Assembly (NCBI GenBank): GCA_013817595.1
Contig: JACDCK010000004.1
Span: 1-32,259 of the forward strand
Direction: 5' to 3'
Length of the DNA: 32,259 nucleotides
DNA from: Pyrinomonadaceae bacterium
GTDB lineage: Bacteria > Acidobacteriota > Blastocatellia > Pyrinomonadales > Pyrinomonadaceae
Shown here one piece after another: positions 25,297 through 32,259 of this stretch (position 1 is its first letter; every line of letters starts with the position of its first letter). The notes beneath the pieces are model-generated. The model was not told the DNA's origin. It did not search any database and saw only the letters and a list, made by a program, of their open reading frames with translations. A program made the translations under genes and the position numbers.

Positions 25297-27141
25297 ATGA
25301 CGGGACAGGATCATTACCTCGGTCAGGTGCTGGACGACAGTACCGACTCGAGCGACTGCTGGGCCGGGGCGGCATGGGCGCGGTCTATCTGGCCACCCAC
25401 CTGGGCACCGAGCGCTACGTCGCACTCAAACTAATCGCCCCACAATTCATGCGCAACGAGGAATTCGTCGCCCGCTTCAAACGCGAAGCTCGGGCCAACG
25501 GGCGTCTGCGCCATCCGAACGTGGTGGACGTAACTGACTTCGGTTTCACCAGGGCCGGCAATGAGCAGGTCGCATATCTGGTCATGGAGTATCTCGACGG
25601 CTGCACGCTCGGCGATGTTCTGGAAGAAGAGAAGCGTCTGCCGGTGGAGTGGGTCGTAGACATCCTGGAACAGGTCTGTTCCGCCGTACACGAGGCGCAC
25701 AAGCAGGGCATCGTCCACCGCGATTTGAAGCCAGACAACATCTGGCTGGAGCCAAATCGGCTTGGCAGTTATCGGGTTAAGGTCCTGGATTTTGGCATCG
25801 CTAAATTGGCAGAACGGGATACTCCAGAACGCGACGATCAAGTGGAAAGCGGCACGTCGCGGAGCGAAGCCTCAACTGCGGCGGCCGCTGCCGCGGGTCA
25901 CGCGCGGGGAGGGTCCACCCAACTCGCATCTTCAAAGGACAAGCAACCAAATTGACAAGAGTCGGCGCTATCATGGGCACGCCGGTTTACATGTCGCCGG
26001 AGCAGTGCGCCGCAAAAAGTTTAGACGCTCGTTCGGATATCTACAGCCTCGGCGTGATCGCTTACCAAATGCTGGCGGGCGAGCCGCCTTTCGCGGGCAA
26101 CACCGGGAGTGTCATTCGGGAGCATCTGGAACTGGCGCCGCCGCCCTGCGCGAGCGCAGCAAGAAGATACCCAAGCGCGTGGCCGAAATCGTGATGGGCG
26201 CCCCCGCCAAGGATCCTGCGAACCGACCCCAAACGGCTTCAGCATTTGCTAACTCACTGCGGGCGCAATCTCAAAGCCTCGGCACGCTCTACCGTCGGGC
26301 CCTGGCCCTCTACAGCGAGTACTTCCCAAAGTTCCTCAAGTTATCGCTGATTGCGCATATCCCGGTCATCATCACCACCGCGCTGATGGTGGTTCTTATG
26401 CTGATCGAAAAGGCACAGCCCCGAGGTTTAAGTGCTAACCGAATAACTGTATTTGTGGCCCTCGCAATCGTCGGGCTGCTCCAAATAGTCGCTTACTTCT
26501 TCGCTGCATCTGCGATCTCCGGGATGACTGCCGTCATCGTCACGCAGTTGTCGGCCGCACCGCTGCGCCCGGTGGAGCTGCGCACACCTTTCGCGCTGCT
26601 TAAGAAACGCTGGAAACCATTTCTCAAAACGAGTATTCGAGTCACCTTGCGCGTAGTCATCGGCATGATCCTGCTAGTCATCCCCGGAATTATCATGTCG
26701 GTTCGCTATGCGCTCTATGCACCGGTGGTTCTGCTGGAAGGACTGGAGAAGAAAGCCGCTATGCGTCGCGCGCGGGAATTGGCGTCGCGCTCCTGGCGGA
26801 CCGTGATCATCATTACGATTCTGCAGTTCTTGATCCCGACAATGGTCAGCGCCTTTTTTGGACGATTTACGGTAGGCCGCAAGCAGCCGGGCGCCGGGGT
26901 CACTATGCGGACGATCTACGAACAGTTTTCCGGCTTGGTGAATATCTTTATCATGCCGCTGATGTCGATAGTGCCGGCGTTGCTTTACTTGAAAATGCGA
27001 CAGTTAGGCGGCGAAACGTTGAGCGACGCGCTAGCCCAGATTGAGGAAGCTGATGAAACGCGCAGCAAGTGGCAGCAGCGCATGCGTTCGCGCGCAACTT
27101 TACCAACCCCTCGCAGCCGTCGAAACAGTGGGAAGGAATGA
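25297..27141 (+). pseudogene. Membrane-anchored Ser/Thr protein kinase with three apparent frameshifts
   Basis: The natural start is ATG 25297 (MTGQDHYLGQVLD). The frame breaks at about 25334-25337 (one G missing before the expected GQYRLERLLG), at 25860-25951 (before LTRVGAIMGTPVYMSPEQ) and at about 26140-26152 (in a CCG run before LRERSKKIPKRVAEIVMG). Reassembled, it has a full kinase fold: GRGGMGAVYL, VALKLI, HRDLKPDN, DFGIAK, MSPEQ. The C-terminal part (26330-27010) has five hydrophobic segments such as LIAHIPVIITTALMVVLM and VVIGMILLVIPGIIMSV, a membrane domain of the kind seen in glycerophosphodiester phosphodiesterase-like membrane proteins. As written no single frame encodes a working kinase. 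Confidence 0.75.
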
Positions 27142-27447
27142 GTGATAAGCAATTTCATAAGTGAGGTGAACTAGACGTGGTTACGTTTTTCTGGGAGTGT
27201 GCGCTTTTCACTTTTACTCAAAGCAATCCGCGAAATTTGTGGATATATAGTCGCCGGGGGCAACGCCCGCGGAACACAAACTGCTTTCCATTGACTTTCG
27301 CACTCGTTTGGAATAAAAAGCACCCTATTAGCTAATCCCAAGCGCGTGAAAGCTCCGACTTCCCAGATCTTCAGTCGAAAGTGCACGCTTCATTAGACCA
27401 AACCTATCCCGCAGTGCGGGGTACTTCCACTGAAAGGGTCGACTAAC
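27142..27447. other. Intergenic region upstream of the beta-propeller gene
   Basis: No gene. It contains a short repeat word (aatccgcgaaatttgtggat at 27228-27247) that recurs with changes at 29053-29072 (aatctgcgaaatctgtggat). A small hairpin CCCGC/GCGGG is near 27408-27420, and a promoter-like pair is at 27291-27319. Confidence 0.45.
27291..27319 (+). promoter_or_regulatory. Possible promoter of the ScyD-like gene
   Basis: TTGACT (27291-27296) and TAAAAA (27314-27319) are separated by 17 bases, about 130 bases before ATG 27448. The -35 is good and the -10 moderate. Confidence 0.3.
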
Positions 27448-28653
27448 ATGAACAGATACATACTTCGTCTTTTCCCATCGGTAACATTCCTGCTTTCGCT
27501 CGTCGTATCCGTGTTGTTGCTTGCGGGCGTCGACGCCCGGGCGCAGTGCCCGGAAGTAGTCACGGCGGGCCTCCGTACTCCCCTTGGGATCACCCAATCC
27601 AAAAAAGATAACTTGATCGTTTCCGAGACCGGGACGCCCACATTGCACACGGGTCGTATTTCGATTGTTGACCCAAGCGGCAACCGTCGGACGCTTTTGA
27701 ACGGGCTGCCGTCAGCAATCAACGACGTCGGCGAACCTTCCGGGCCGGCGGGCGTCTTCATGCGCGGGCGCACTCTGTACGTGCTCATCGGGATAGGCAA
27801 CAGCATTGTGGGAGCAGGCCCAGGTGTCGCTTTTGAAAACCCTAATCCCTCTTCGCCCATATTCAGCTCAGTTCTGGCTATCCACTTCAGCGCCAGCGTG
27901 GAGAAGAAAACAACCGGATTTGCGCTTTCGTTTGCGAACCAGGTGGCGCTCGCAAGCGGCCAAAAGGTGACGCTGTCGAATGCAGCCGGCGAAAAACTTA
28001 CAGTCGAACTGATTGCTAATTTCCCTAACTTCACGCCCAACTCGCCTCCGCCAGGAAACGTTCGGGGCGTGAATCCTTTTGATTTGGTCGTCGTCGGCAA
28101 CCAAATCTACGTCACGGATGGCGGCCAGAATTCGGTGTGGCAAGTTGATCTGGCGACGAACGCGTTTTCCACGCTGGTGACCTTCCCGCCCGTTACGAAT
28201 ACATTGTTTCCGGGCTTTGGGCCACCGGTCTCAGAGGCAGTGCCCACCGGCATCGCATACTCAGACGGCCAACTTTTGGTGACTCTCTTCACGGGCTTCC
28301 CATTTCCGCCAGGCGCGTCGAGAGTAGAGCAGGTTGATCCTTCGACCGGCACCATCACTACGTTGATCAGCGGGCGCAAGACAGCTATTGACGTGTTGCC
28401 AGTAAGAGACGGCAGCGACACTGATTATCTCGTGCTGCAACACGCCTCCCCGTTCGGACCGTTCTTTCCTCCACCGGGACTGGTGCTGCAGTTCGAGACT
28501 CCCTCTGGTCCGCCTACCATCGTCGCCAGTTGCCTGATCCGTCCGACGTCGATGACTCTGGATGAGAAGACCGGCACGCTTTACATTGCAGACCTCCAAG
28601 TCCCCATGGCGCCCTTCCAGGGTCGCATCCTGAGCGTTCCGTTCTCGCCCTAG
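27448..28653 (+). CDS. Secreted ScyD/ScyE-like beta-propeller protein
   Basis: A 401-residue exported protein. N-terminal signal peptide: basic MNRYILRLFPS, hydrophobic VTFLLSLVVSVLLLAGVDA, cleavage likely near ARAQC. The body consists of repeated propeller-blade segments (GLRTPLGITQSKKDNLIVSE, GRISIVDPSGNRRTLLNG, IYVTDGGQNSVWQVDLATN, ASRVEQVDPSTGTITTLISG, PTSMTLDEKTGTLYIADLQV), as in NHL-like ScyD/ScyE family proteins. It probably acts outside the cytoplasm; family members have no established enzymatic role that can be read from sequence. AAAGGG lies 10 bases before ATG. The gene is monocistronic: an 11-bp inverted repeat follows its stop. Confidence 0.75.
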   Translation: MNRYILRLFPSVTFLLSLVVSVLLLAGVDARAQCPEVVTAGLRTPLGITQSKKDNLIVSETGTPTLHTGRISIVDPSGNRRTLLNGLPSAINDVGEPSGPAGVFMRGRTLYVLIGIGNSIVGAGPGVAFENPNPSSPIFSSVLAIHFSASVEKKTTGFALSFANQVALASGQKVTLSNAAGEKLTVELIANFPNFTPNSPPPGNVRGVNPFDLVVVGNQIYVTDGGQNSVWQVDLATNAFSTLVTFPPVTNTLFPGFGPPVSEAVPTGIAYSDGQLLVTLFTGFPFPPGASRVEQVDPSTGTITTLISGRKTAIDVLPVRDGSDTDYLVLQHASPFGPFFPPPGLVLQFETPSGPPTIVASCLIRPTSMTLDEKTGTLYIADLQVPMAPFQGRILSVPFSP

Positions 28654-28675
28654 ATCTAGAGCAGATGAAATGCAG

Positions 28676-28726
28676 GGCGACAGCGCTTTGTTTGAGATGA
28701 GCGAGGATTTGGTTGGCGCTGTCGCC
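28676..28726. terminator. 11-bp inverted repeat after the ScyD-like gene
   Basis: GGCGACAGCGC (28676-28686) and GCGCTGTCGCC (28716-28726) are perfect complements, 23 bases after the stop codon. The loop is 29 bases and no T run follows, so this may be a processing or mRNA-stabilising hairpin rather than a classical intrinsic terminator. Confidence 0.35.
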
Positions 28727-28880
28727 TGCTGCCGCAGGCTCGCTGAAAACGCCGCAGTTCGTGAGCAGTGTTGGCTCGGGCAGCGATCGCCTCGGCTGCA
28801 CCGACGGCTCCGCGATACTCCCGCGTATCGATTGTTTTCTTTTAGCGTTGGATTCATCACTGCAACTCGTCCCCCCTTAG

Positions 28881-29010
28881 AGGTCTGTCGCAAAAATCGA
28901 ATTTCTCCGTGTAGCCTCCGTGGTCTCTGTGTTTCCGTGTTGAAATTGCCAATAAAAAGATGCACCACGGAGCACGGCGAACACGGAGAAGCTTTTTTCC
29001 GACAGACTCC
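28881..29010. repeat. Long palindromic intergenic repeat (CTCCGTGGTCTCTGTG family)
   Basis: Three nested perfect stems: GTCTGTCG (28883-28890) with CGACAGAC (29000-29007), TTCTCCGTGT (28903-28912) with ACACGGAGAA (28981-28990), and CTCCGTGGT (28916-28924) with ACCACGGAG (28964-28972). I recall ctccgtggt/accacggag repeats in many environmental bacterial genomes. It behaves like a MITE-type palindrome. Confidence 0.75.
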
Positions 29011-29080
29011 TAGCTGAAAATATAATCAACGACGGGCTGGCGGAAAAAGAGTAATCTGCGAAATCTGTGGATTCGTTGAT

Positions 29081-29836
29081 ATGTCCGTTCTACAAACAAC
29101 ACACCATCGCTGTGCTCTCGCGCTAATGGCGCAAGTTCCATCACCCGGTATCGACGACGCAAGGATTCCGCCCTTGACTCCCGGCGAAGCAACAGCGCTC
29201 AAGCATTGCTTTCTGCGCGACCTGGCAGCGAGCATCGGTGTTGTTGGCGATACCGGTCGCGCAGAGGGCGTGGCGGTCTTTGCGCCGCGGAGAGCGGAGT
29301 CGTTACTCAGAGAACTGGTGCGGAAAAACTTCAAACTATTCCCGCAACGTGGTGATACGCCTGGGGAGGTTCTGTCAAACGCCGTTGAGGATCTGTTGAG
29401 CAGAGGATTTCCCGCGGTGTGCCTGGTCAATTCCGATAGTCCGACTGTGCCGCGTGCGATACTTGAGGTGGCCATCGAGTCTCTCTCGCGTTCAGGCTAC
29501 TTTATGGTTCTCGGCGCCCTTGATCGCGGTGGCTATTACCTGATTGGCCTCAAAGAAGCGCATCGCGATCTCTTTGAGCGAGTATCGTGGAATACCGCGA
29601 ACATCGAGAGCCACACGACCACACGGGCAGCGGCTATAGGATTGAAGGTTGAGCTGCTTCCGCCCTGGTACGAAGTTAAGGACGCCCGGGACCTCAATCG
29701 CCTCTGCAAAGAACTCCTTGGGCCCGACCGCCGAGATCGAGCGCATACTGCTCCTTACACCAGCCAATATCTGGCCAAGCTAATTGAAACCTACGGACCA
29801 GAATACCTCAGCCCAGACCTGTCCCCCCGATCCTGA
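29081..29836 (+). CDS. DUF2064 / TIGR04282-type glycosyltransferase-like protein
   Basis: A 251-residue protein of the nucleotide-transferase-like group (DUF2064, rSAM/selenodomain-associated transferase 1). Features: N-terminal ALALMAQVPSPGIDDARIPP where the family has MAKxPxPGxxKTRL, then RGFPAVCLVNSDSPTVPRAI with the conserved SDSP (about 113-120), FMVLGALDRGGYYLIGLKEA, and the C-terminal LPPWYEVKDARDLNRL. The fold is a GT-A Rossmann type. The basic K-T-R signature at the start is changed to DDARIPP, so substrate handling may differ. It ends 6 bases before hsdM and may be co-transcribed with it, though no functional link is known. Confidence 0.75.
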   Translation: MSVLQTTHHRCALALMAQVPSPGIDDARIPPLTPGEATALKHCFLRDLAASIGVVGDTGRAEGVAVFAPRRAESLLRELVRKNFKLFPQRGDTPGEVLSNAVEDLLSRGFPAVCLVNSDSPTVPRAILEVAIESLSRSGYFMVLGALDRGGYYLIGLKEAHRDLFERVSWNTANIESHTTTRAAAIGLKVELLPPWYEVKDARDLNRLCKELLGPDRRDRAHTAPYTSQYLAKLIETYGPEYLSPDLSPRS

Positions 29837-29842
29837 AATACA

Positions 29843-31360
29843 ATGATTACTGGAGAACTCAAGTCACGAATTGATCGGGTGTGGGATGCGTTTTGGACGG
29901 GCGGGATTTCGAATCCGCTCGAAGTCATTGAGCAGATCACCTATCTGCTTTTCATCAAGCGGTTGGACGAACTGCACACGGCGGAAGAGAAGAAAGCTAC
30001 GCGGCTGAGCAGGCCGGTTGAGAATGCGATCTTTGAGAAGGACGAACAGCAGTTGCGGTGGTCGCGGTTCAAGAACCTCGAGGGGAAGGAGATGTTCGAG
30101 ATTGTCACGACAAAAGTCTTCCCGTTCATCAAGGAGTTGCGGGGGGAAGAATCGAGTTACGCGAGGCACATGAAGGATGCTCGGTTCACGATTCCGACGC
30201 CTGGACTGTTAGCAAAGGTGGTGGACCTAATCGACCACGTACCCATGGAGGATCGCGACACCAAGGGCGATGTCTATGAGTATATGCTCGGGAAGATTGC
30301 TACCGCGGGGCAGAACGGGCAGTTTCGCACGCCGCGTCACATCATTCAGTTGATGGTCGAGATGTGCGCTCCGCAACCGAAGGACATCATCTGCGACCCG
30401 GCGTGCGGCACCGCCGGGTTTCTCGTGATGGCTGGTGAATATCTGAGAGACCATCATCCGGAAATCTTCACTAAGGAGTCTCTGCGAAAACACTTCAACG
30501 AGAAACTATTCAACGGTTACGACTTTGACAACACGATGCTGCGCATCGGCAGCATGAACATGCTGCTGCATGGCGTTGAGAATCCGAACATCCGGTACAA
30601 GGATTCTTTGGCGGAGGAACACGCGGGCGATGAAGAGGCTTACACGCTGATCATGGCGAATCCGCCCTTTGCCGGATCGCTTGATTACGATAACACTGCG
30701 AAAGACCTACAGAAGATCGTCAAGACGAAGAAGACTGAGTTGCTCTTCCTCGCACTGTTCCTCCGCCTCCTGAAACCCGGAGGGCGTGCAGCGGTAATTG
30801 TGCCTGACGGTGTGCTCTTCGGCTCATCCAACGCGCACAAGACTCTGCGTCGTATTCTCGTGGAGGACCAGAAACTTGACGCCGTCGTCTCTCTACCGGG
30901 CGGTGTGTTCAAGCCCTACGCCGGCGTTTCCACCGCCATCCTCCTCTTCACTAAGACCAACTCCGGCGGCACGGACCACGTGTGGTTCTACGACGTGGAC
31001 GCCGACGGCATGTCACTCGACGACAAACGGACCGACTTGGTACCGCCTGAGAAGTTCGGCCCGGTGCCGGAAACGCCGCTCACTGCTGAAGAGCACGCGA
31101 AGAACAATCTTCCCGACATCCTCTCGCGCTGGGCGATGCGCGACGAGGGTGAGCGCCAACGTCCTCGGACTGCCCAAAGCTTCTGCGTGCCCAAGATCGA
31201 CATCGCCGCGCAGAACTACGATCTCAGTCTCAACCGCTATAAGGAAGTTGTCCATGAGGAACTCGCGCATCTCGCGCCTTCCGAAATTTTGGACACTCTC
31301 GCAAAGTTGGAGACGGAAATACAGCGGGGCATTAGCGAACTTGAGGTGATGCTGAAGTGA
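29843..31360 (+). CDS. hsdM: Type I restriction-modification system DNA methylase subunit (N6-adenine)
   Basis: A 505-residue methyltransferase subunit. N-terminal helical HsdM domain about 1-125 (LEVIEQITYLLFIKRLDEL). AdoMet motif I DPACGTAGFLVMAGEYL starts at about residue 185, and the catalytic motif IV NPPF (MANPPFAGSLDY) is at about 273. Together with HsdS it methylates adenine in a bipartite DNA target. It is followed immediately by hsdS with overlapping codons (GTG 31357 inside the stop region TGA 31358-31360). No ribosome site is strong before ATG 29843. HsdR would be expected beyond the window or elsewhere. The frame is intact. Confidence 0.93.
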   Translation: MITGELKSRIDRVWDAFWTGGISNPLEVIEQITYLLFIKRLDELHTAEEKKATRLSRPVENAIFEKDEQQLRWSRFKNLEGKEMFEIVTTKVFPFIKELRGEESSYARHMKDARFTIPTPGLLAKVVDLIDHVPMEDRDTKGDVYEYMLGKIATAGQNGQFRTPRHIIQLMVEMCAPQPKDIICDPACGTAGFLVMAGEYLRDHHPEIFTKESLRKHFNEKLFNGYDFDNTMLRIGSMNMLLHGVENPNIRYKDSLAEEHAGDEEAYTLIMANPPFAGSLDYDNTAKDLQKIVKTKKTELLFLALFLRLLKPGGRAAVIVPDGVLFGSSNAHKTLRRILVEDQKLDAVVSLPGGVFKPYAGVSTAILLFTKTNSGGTDHVWFYDVDADGMSLDDKRTDLVPPEKFGPVPETPLTAEEHAKNNLPDILSRWAMRDEGERQRPRTAQSFCVPKIDIAAQNYDLSLNRYKEVVHEELAHLAPSEILDTLAKLETEIQRGISELEVMLK

Positions 31361-32259
31361 AGTTCGAAGATCATTTAGTGAAATCAAAATGGCCAATGGA
31401 GGAACTGGCGGAAGTTGCGATGATCGACCGTTTGTCTCTTCAGCCGTCGGAAATTCAAGCTGGCACGATCTATGTTGGCCTTGAGCATATTTCAAGCCGG
31501 GGTGAGTTCCTGAAGCCCCCAATAGTAACCTCCGGTGAGCTTGCAAGTTCGAAGTTTCGGTTCACCGGAAAGCATATTCTCTACGGCAAGCTTCGACCTT
31601 ACCTCGCCAAGATTGCCTGCCCAACTTTTAGAGGAATCTGCAGCACCGATATCGTGCCCATTCTGCCTGGTAAAAGAATCGAGCGACGATTTTTGTTCCA
31701 CTTCCTGCGCCAGCCCGCAATGGTCGACTATGCGAACTCGCAAACAGTCGGTATAAATCTCCCTCGTCTGAGTCCATCAATACTCGCCAAGTTTAAGATT
31801 CCCATGCCGCCGTTGGCAGAGCAGCAGCGAATAGCGGAGGTGCTGGACTGCGCGGAGGCGTTGCGGGCCAAGCGCCGCGCTACCCTCGCCCAACTCGAAA
31901 CCCTCACCCGATCTTTGTTCCTCAACCTTTTGCGCACGGCAGGGCGTGATGTCTCCACTGTTTCCATCGAGGAGGGAATGGAGGTCATCATTGATTATCG
32001 CGGAAAGTCACCCCGGAAAACGGAGTGCGGCGTACCTCTTATTACTGCTCGTGTGGTCAAAGGGGGTGAGTTGCTCGAACCAAACGAGTTCATAGCTGAG
32101 GAGGACTATGGCATTTGGATGCGACGTGGTTTTCCAAGATCGGGTGACGTGCTCTTTACAACTGAAGCGCCTTTGGGTGAAGTCGCTCAACTAGACGGAC
32201 GCAAGGTCGCACTTGCTCAACGTCTTCTTGTTCTGCGCGGAAAGGCATCCCTGTTGGAC
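31357..32259 (+). CDS. hsdS: Type I restriction-modification specificity subunit, partial (3' end outside)
   Basis: Starts at GTG 31357, overlapping the hsdM stop by 4 bases, which implies translational coupling. The frame stays open to base 32259 (301 residues). The first target-recognition domain reaches IPMPPLAEQQRIAEVLDCAE (about 150-169), the classic end of an HsdS half, followed by the helical spacer LRAKRRATLAQLETLTRSLF. The second recognition domain starts at about residue 200 (VSTVSIEEGMEVIIDYRGKS) and continues with ARVVKGGELLEPNEFIAEED and RSGDVLFTTEAPLGEVAQL. The recognition sequence cannot be read from the protein. Confidence 0.9.
   Translation, partial: MKFEDHLVKSKWPMEELAEVAMIDRLSLQPSEIQAGTIYVGLEHISSRGEFLKPPIVTSGELASSKFRFTGKHILYGKLRPYLAKIACPTFRGICSTDIVPILPGKRIERRFLFHFLRQPAMVDYANSQTVGINLPRLSPSILAKFKIPMPPLAEQQRIAEVLDCAEALRAKRRATLAQLETLTRSLFLNLLRTAGRDVSTVSIEEGMEVIIDYRGKSPRKTECGVPLITARVVKGGELLEPNEFIAEEDYGIWMRRGFPRSGDVLFTTEAPLGEVAQLDGRKVALAQRLLVLRGKASLLD

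Larger units (their letters stand above)
28654..29080. other. Intergenic region after the beta-propeller gene
   Basis: No gene. It holds an 11-bp inverted repeat at 28676-28726, a long palindromic repeat at 28881-29010, and the aatctgcgaaatctgtggat word at 29053-29072. Confidence 0.5.

Noticed and set aside
25762-26150. Upstream part of a 459-codon frame over kinase 2
   Set aside because: Residues before LRERSKKIPK are a shadow of the kinase in another frame; only the later part is real protein.
28261-28968. 235-codon minus-strand frame over the ScyD-like gene end
   Set aside because: Antisense shadow of the propeller gene and the palindromic repeat; many Arg/Ser-rich stretches typical of shadow frames.
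30798-31349. 183-codon plus-strand frame inside hsdM
   Set aside because: Ser/Arg/Thr-rich shadow of the intact hsdM frame.

Overview
The window looks like a chromosomal segment of an Acidobacteriota bacterium, probably class Blastocatellia. The evidence is gene content and style only: Ser/Thr kinases with TPR or membrane tails, the block thrS-infC-rpmI-rplT-pheS-pheT-zapB-zapA-ymdB, an HPII-type catalase, moderate-to-high GC, and intergenic spacers packed with short repeated words. No rRNA or tRNA gene was found, so the taxonomic call is an inference.

Layout. 1-2674 (minus strand): the start of an aldehyde-dehydrogenase-like gene behind a LuxE/PaaK-like adenylate-forming enzyme, then an Fpg/Nei-type DNA glycosylase broken by one frameshift. 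3141-6160 (plus): a ferritin-like protein followed by a large-subunit catalase, a probable peroxide/iron defence pair. 6772-8301: a B12-binding radical SAM protein. 8462-11500 is a decayed zone: a kinase-TPR gene with a frameshift and a lost C-terminus, a convergent fatty-acid desaturase that is also frameshifted and truncated at the same junction, and a 32-residue transposase remnant. 11821-12252: a small protein of unknown function.

12253-22022 is the housekeeping block. A long leader containing a three-way-junction RNA candidate precedes thrS. Then come infC, which appears to start with AUA, rpmI, rplT, pheS, a short pheT that lacks the usual EMAP/OB domain, zapB-like and zapA. Two structured RNA candidates follow (one probably 6S RNA), then ymdB. 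22023-25160 holds two inverted copies of an element carrying a four-helix-bundle (S23/IVP-like) gene, each copy with a different frameshift, enclosing a YbgC thioesterase and a secreted HExxH metallopeptidase. 25297-27141 is a membrane-anchored kinase gene with three apparent frameshifts. 27448-28653 encodes a secreted ScyD/ScyE-like beta-propeller. 29081-32259 holds a DUF2064-type transferase followed by type I modification genes hsdM and hsdS (hsdS runs off the window).

The most unusual feature is a set of about ten intergenic cassettes. Each is an imperfect or perfect inverted repeat built from short tandem words (AATTGG/CAATCGGC, TTTCGGG, AATGGTAAATAGTGAATAG, CGTAAATCGTGAATCG, GGGGAGAC and others). 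Many begin within a few bases of a stop codon, and several end right at the next start codon. Two of them, of the GGGGAGAC type, contain the four-helix-bundle gene. This looks like a family of non-autonomous mobile or structural repeats. Frameshifts are frequent in accessory genes but absent from the essential ones, which favours real gene decay over random sequencing error, although homopolymer errors cannot be excluded.
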